Shown here one piece after another: positions 4,711-5,101 of a stretch of DNA of 5,101 bases. The DNA comes from DATJIG01 sp035493495. Its GTDB lineage: Bacteria; Pseudomonadota; Alphaproteobacteria; SMXQ01. The stretch lies in the NCBI GenBank assembly GCA_035493495.1, contig DATJIG010000310.1, positions 1-5,101 of the forward strand, written 5' to 3'. Within the stretch, counting starts at the first letter, position 1, and every line of letters starts with the position of its first letter. The position numbers and the translations under genes were made by a program. The notes under the pieces are model-generated. The model was not told where the DNA came from. It worked only from the letters and a program-made list of their open reading frames with translations, and ran no database searches.

Positions 4711-5101
4711 TCAGTCCAACCCCTTCAGCCTGTAGATCAGATCGAGTGCCTCGCGCGGCGTGAGCGAGTCGGGCTCCACGCCCGCGAGTGCCTCGCGCAG
4801 CGCGTCCGCCTTCGGCGCCTGCGCCGGCGCCTCGCGCTGCACGGGCACGGCGAACAGCGGCAGATCGTCGGCGAGCTTCGCCGCCGTCTTCGCCTGGTCG
4901 CCGGCCTCGAGCGCCGCCAGCACCTCCTCGGCGCGGCCGACCACCGCCGCCGGCAGGCCGGCGAGCTTCGCCACGTGGATGCCGTAGGAGCGGTCGGCGG
5001 TGCCGGCGACGACCTCGTGCAGGAACACGACGTCGCCCTGCCACTCCTTCACCCGCACGGTGTGGTTGGTGAGGCCGTCGAGGCGCGCGGTCAGCGCCGT
5101 G
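4711..5101 (-). CDS. mutS: DNA mismatch repair protein MutS, C-terminal part (partial)
   Basis: The last 129 codons are present and the gene continues past the right edge. MutS recognises mismatches and recruits MutL using ATP. The visible part begins in the end of the ATPase domain (LTARLDGLTNHTVRVKEW, then GDVVFLHEVVAGTADRSYG) and contains the highly conserved SYGIHVAKLAGLP dimer-contact helix-turn-helix, an AEEVLAALE helix, a variable linker rich in Ala, Lys and Pro, and the final LREALAGVEPDSLTPREALDLIYRLKGL helix pair, which corresponds to the small C-terminal oligomerisation region of bacterial MutS. The Walker A and B motifs lie outside the window. The TGA stop is at 4711-4713. It converges with the toxin/immunity cassette and shows the native high GC3. 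Confidence 0.95.
   Translation of the reverse strand, partial: TALTARLDGLTNHTVRVKEWQGDVVFLHEVVAGTADRSYGIHVAKLAGLPAAVVGRAEEVLAALEAGDQAKTAAKLADDLPLFAVPVQREAPAQAPKADALREALAGVEPDSLTPREALDLIYRLKGLD

Noticed and set aside
4788..5072. Plus-strand Arg/Pro/Ala-rich frame antisense to mutS
   Set aside because: Low-complexity shadow of high-GC mutS codons; MutS on the minus strand is unambiguous.

Overview
This is a high-GC bacterial window, most likely from an alphaproteobacterium. The main taxonomic clue is the partial MutS at the right edge: its VRVKEWQGDVVFLHEV and ADRSYGIHVAKLAGLP stretches look, from memory of the family, like alphaproteobacterial MutS. The small secreted genes and the LldD-type oxidase fit that reading but do not prove it.

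Left part (1-1716). Four short genes lie on the minus strand: the first 18 codons of a gene running off the left edge (possibly RTX-like), a 79-residue lipoprotein, a 101-residue exported protein, and a 91-residue protein with two membrane segments. The lipoprotein and the exported protein form a tandem pair. Both begin MNTR, both end in WWKD plus one basic residue, and they differ almost everywhere between. Strong inverted repeats sit after the lipoprotein gene and over the stop codon of the membrane-protein gene. The stretch 1390-1716 holds no intact gene but may contain the decayed 3' end of a high-GC3 gene.

Middle (1717-3360). A minus-strand pair: an FMN-dependent alpha-hydroxy-acid dehydrogenase/oxidase (368 residues), followed after 33 bp by a 167-residue exported protein of unknown family and lower GC. 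The oxidase keeps its catalytic residues but has replaced two arginines expected to hold the FMN phosphate.

Right part (3361-5101). A plus-strand two-gene cassette with ATGA overlap sits between the oxidase and mutS. The first gene encodes a 242-residue protein with a PD-(D/E)XK nuclease signature (PD, then DVKTG, then QxxxY). The second encodes a 123-residue protein resembling the NTF2-fold immunity family. Their tight coupling, lower GC and position between housekeeping-type genes suggest a horizontally acquired nuclease toxin/immunity module. It stands alone, without the large Rhs or CdiA-type carrier usually expected. It is the most interesting item in the window. A perfect 12-bp hairpin separates it from the convergent mutS gene.
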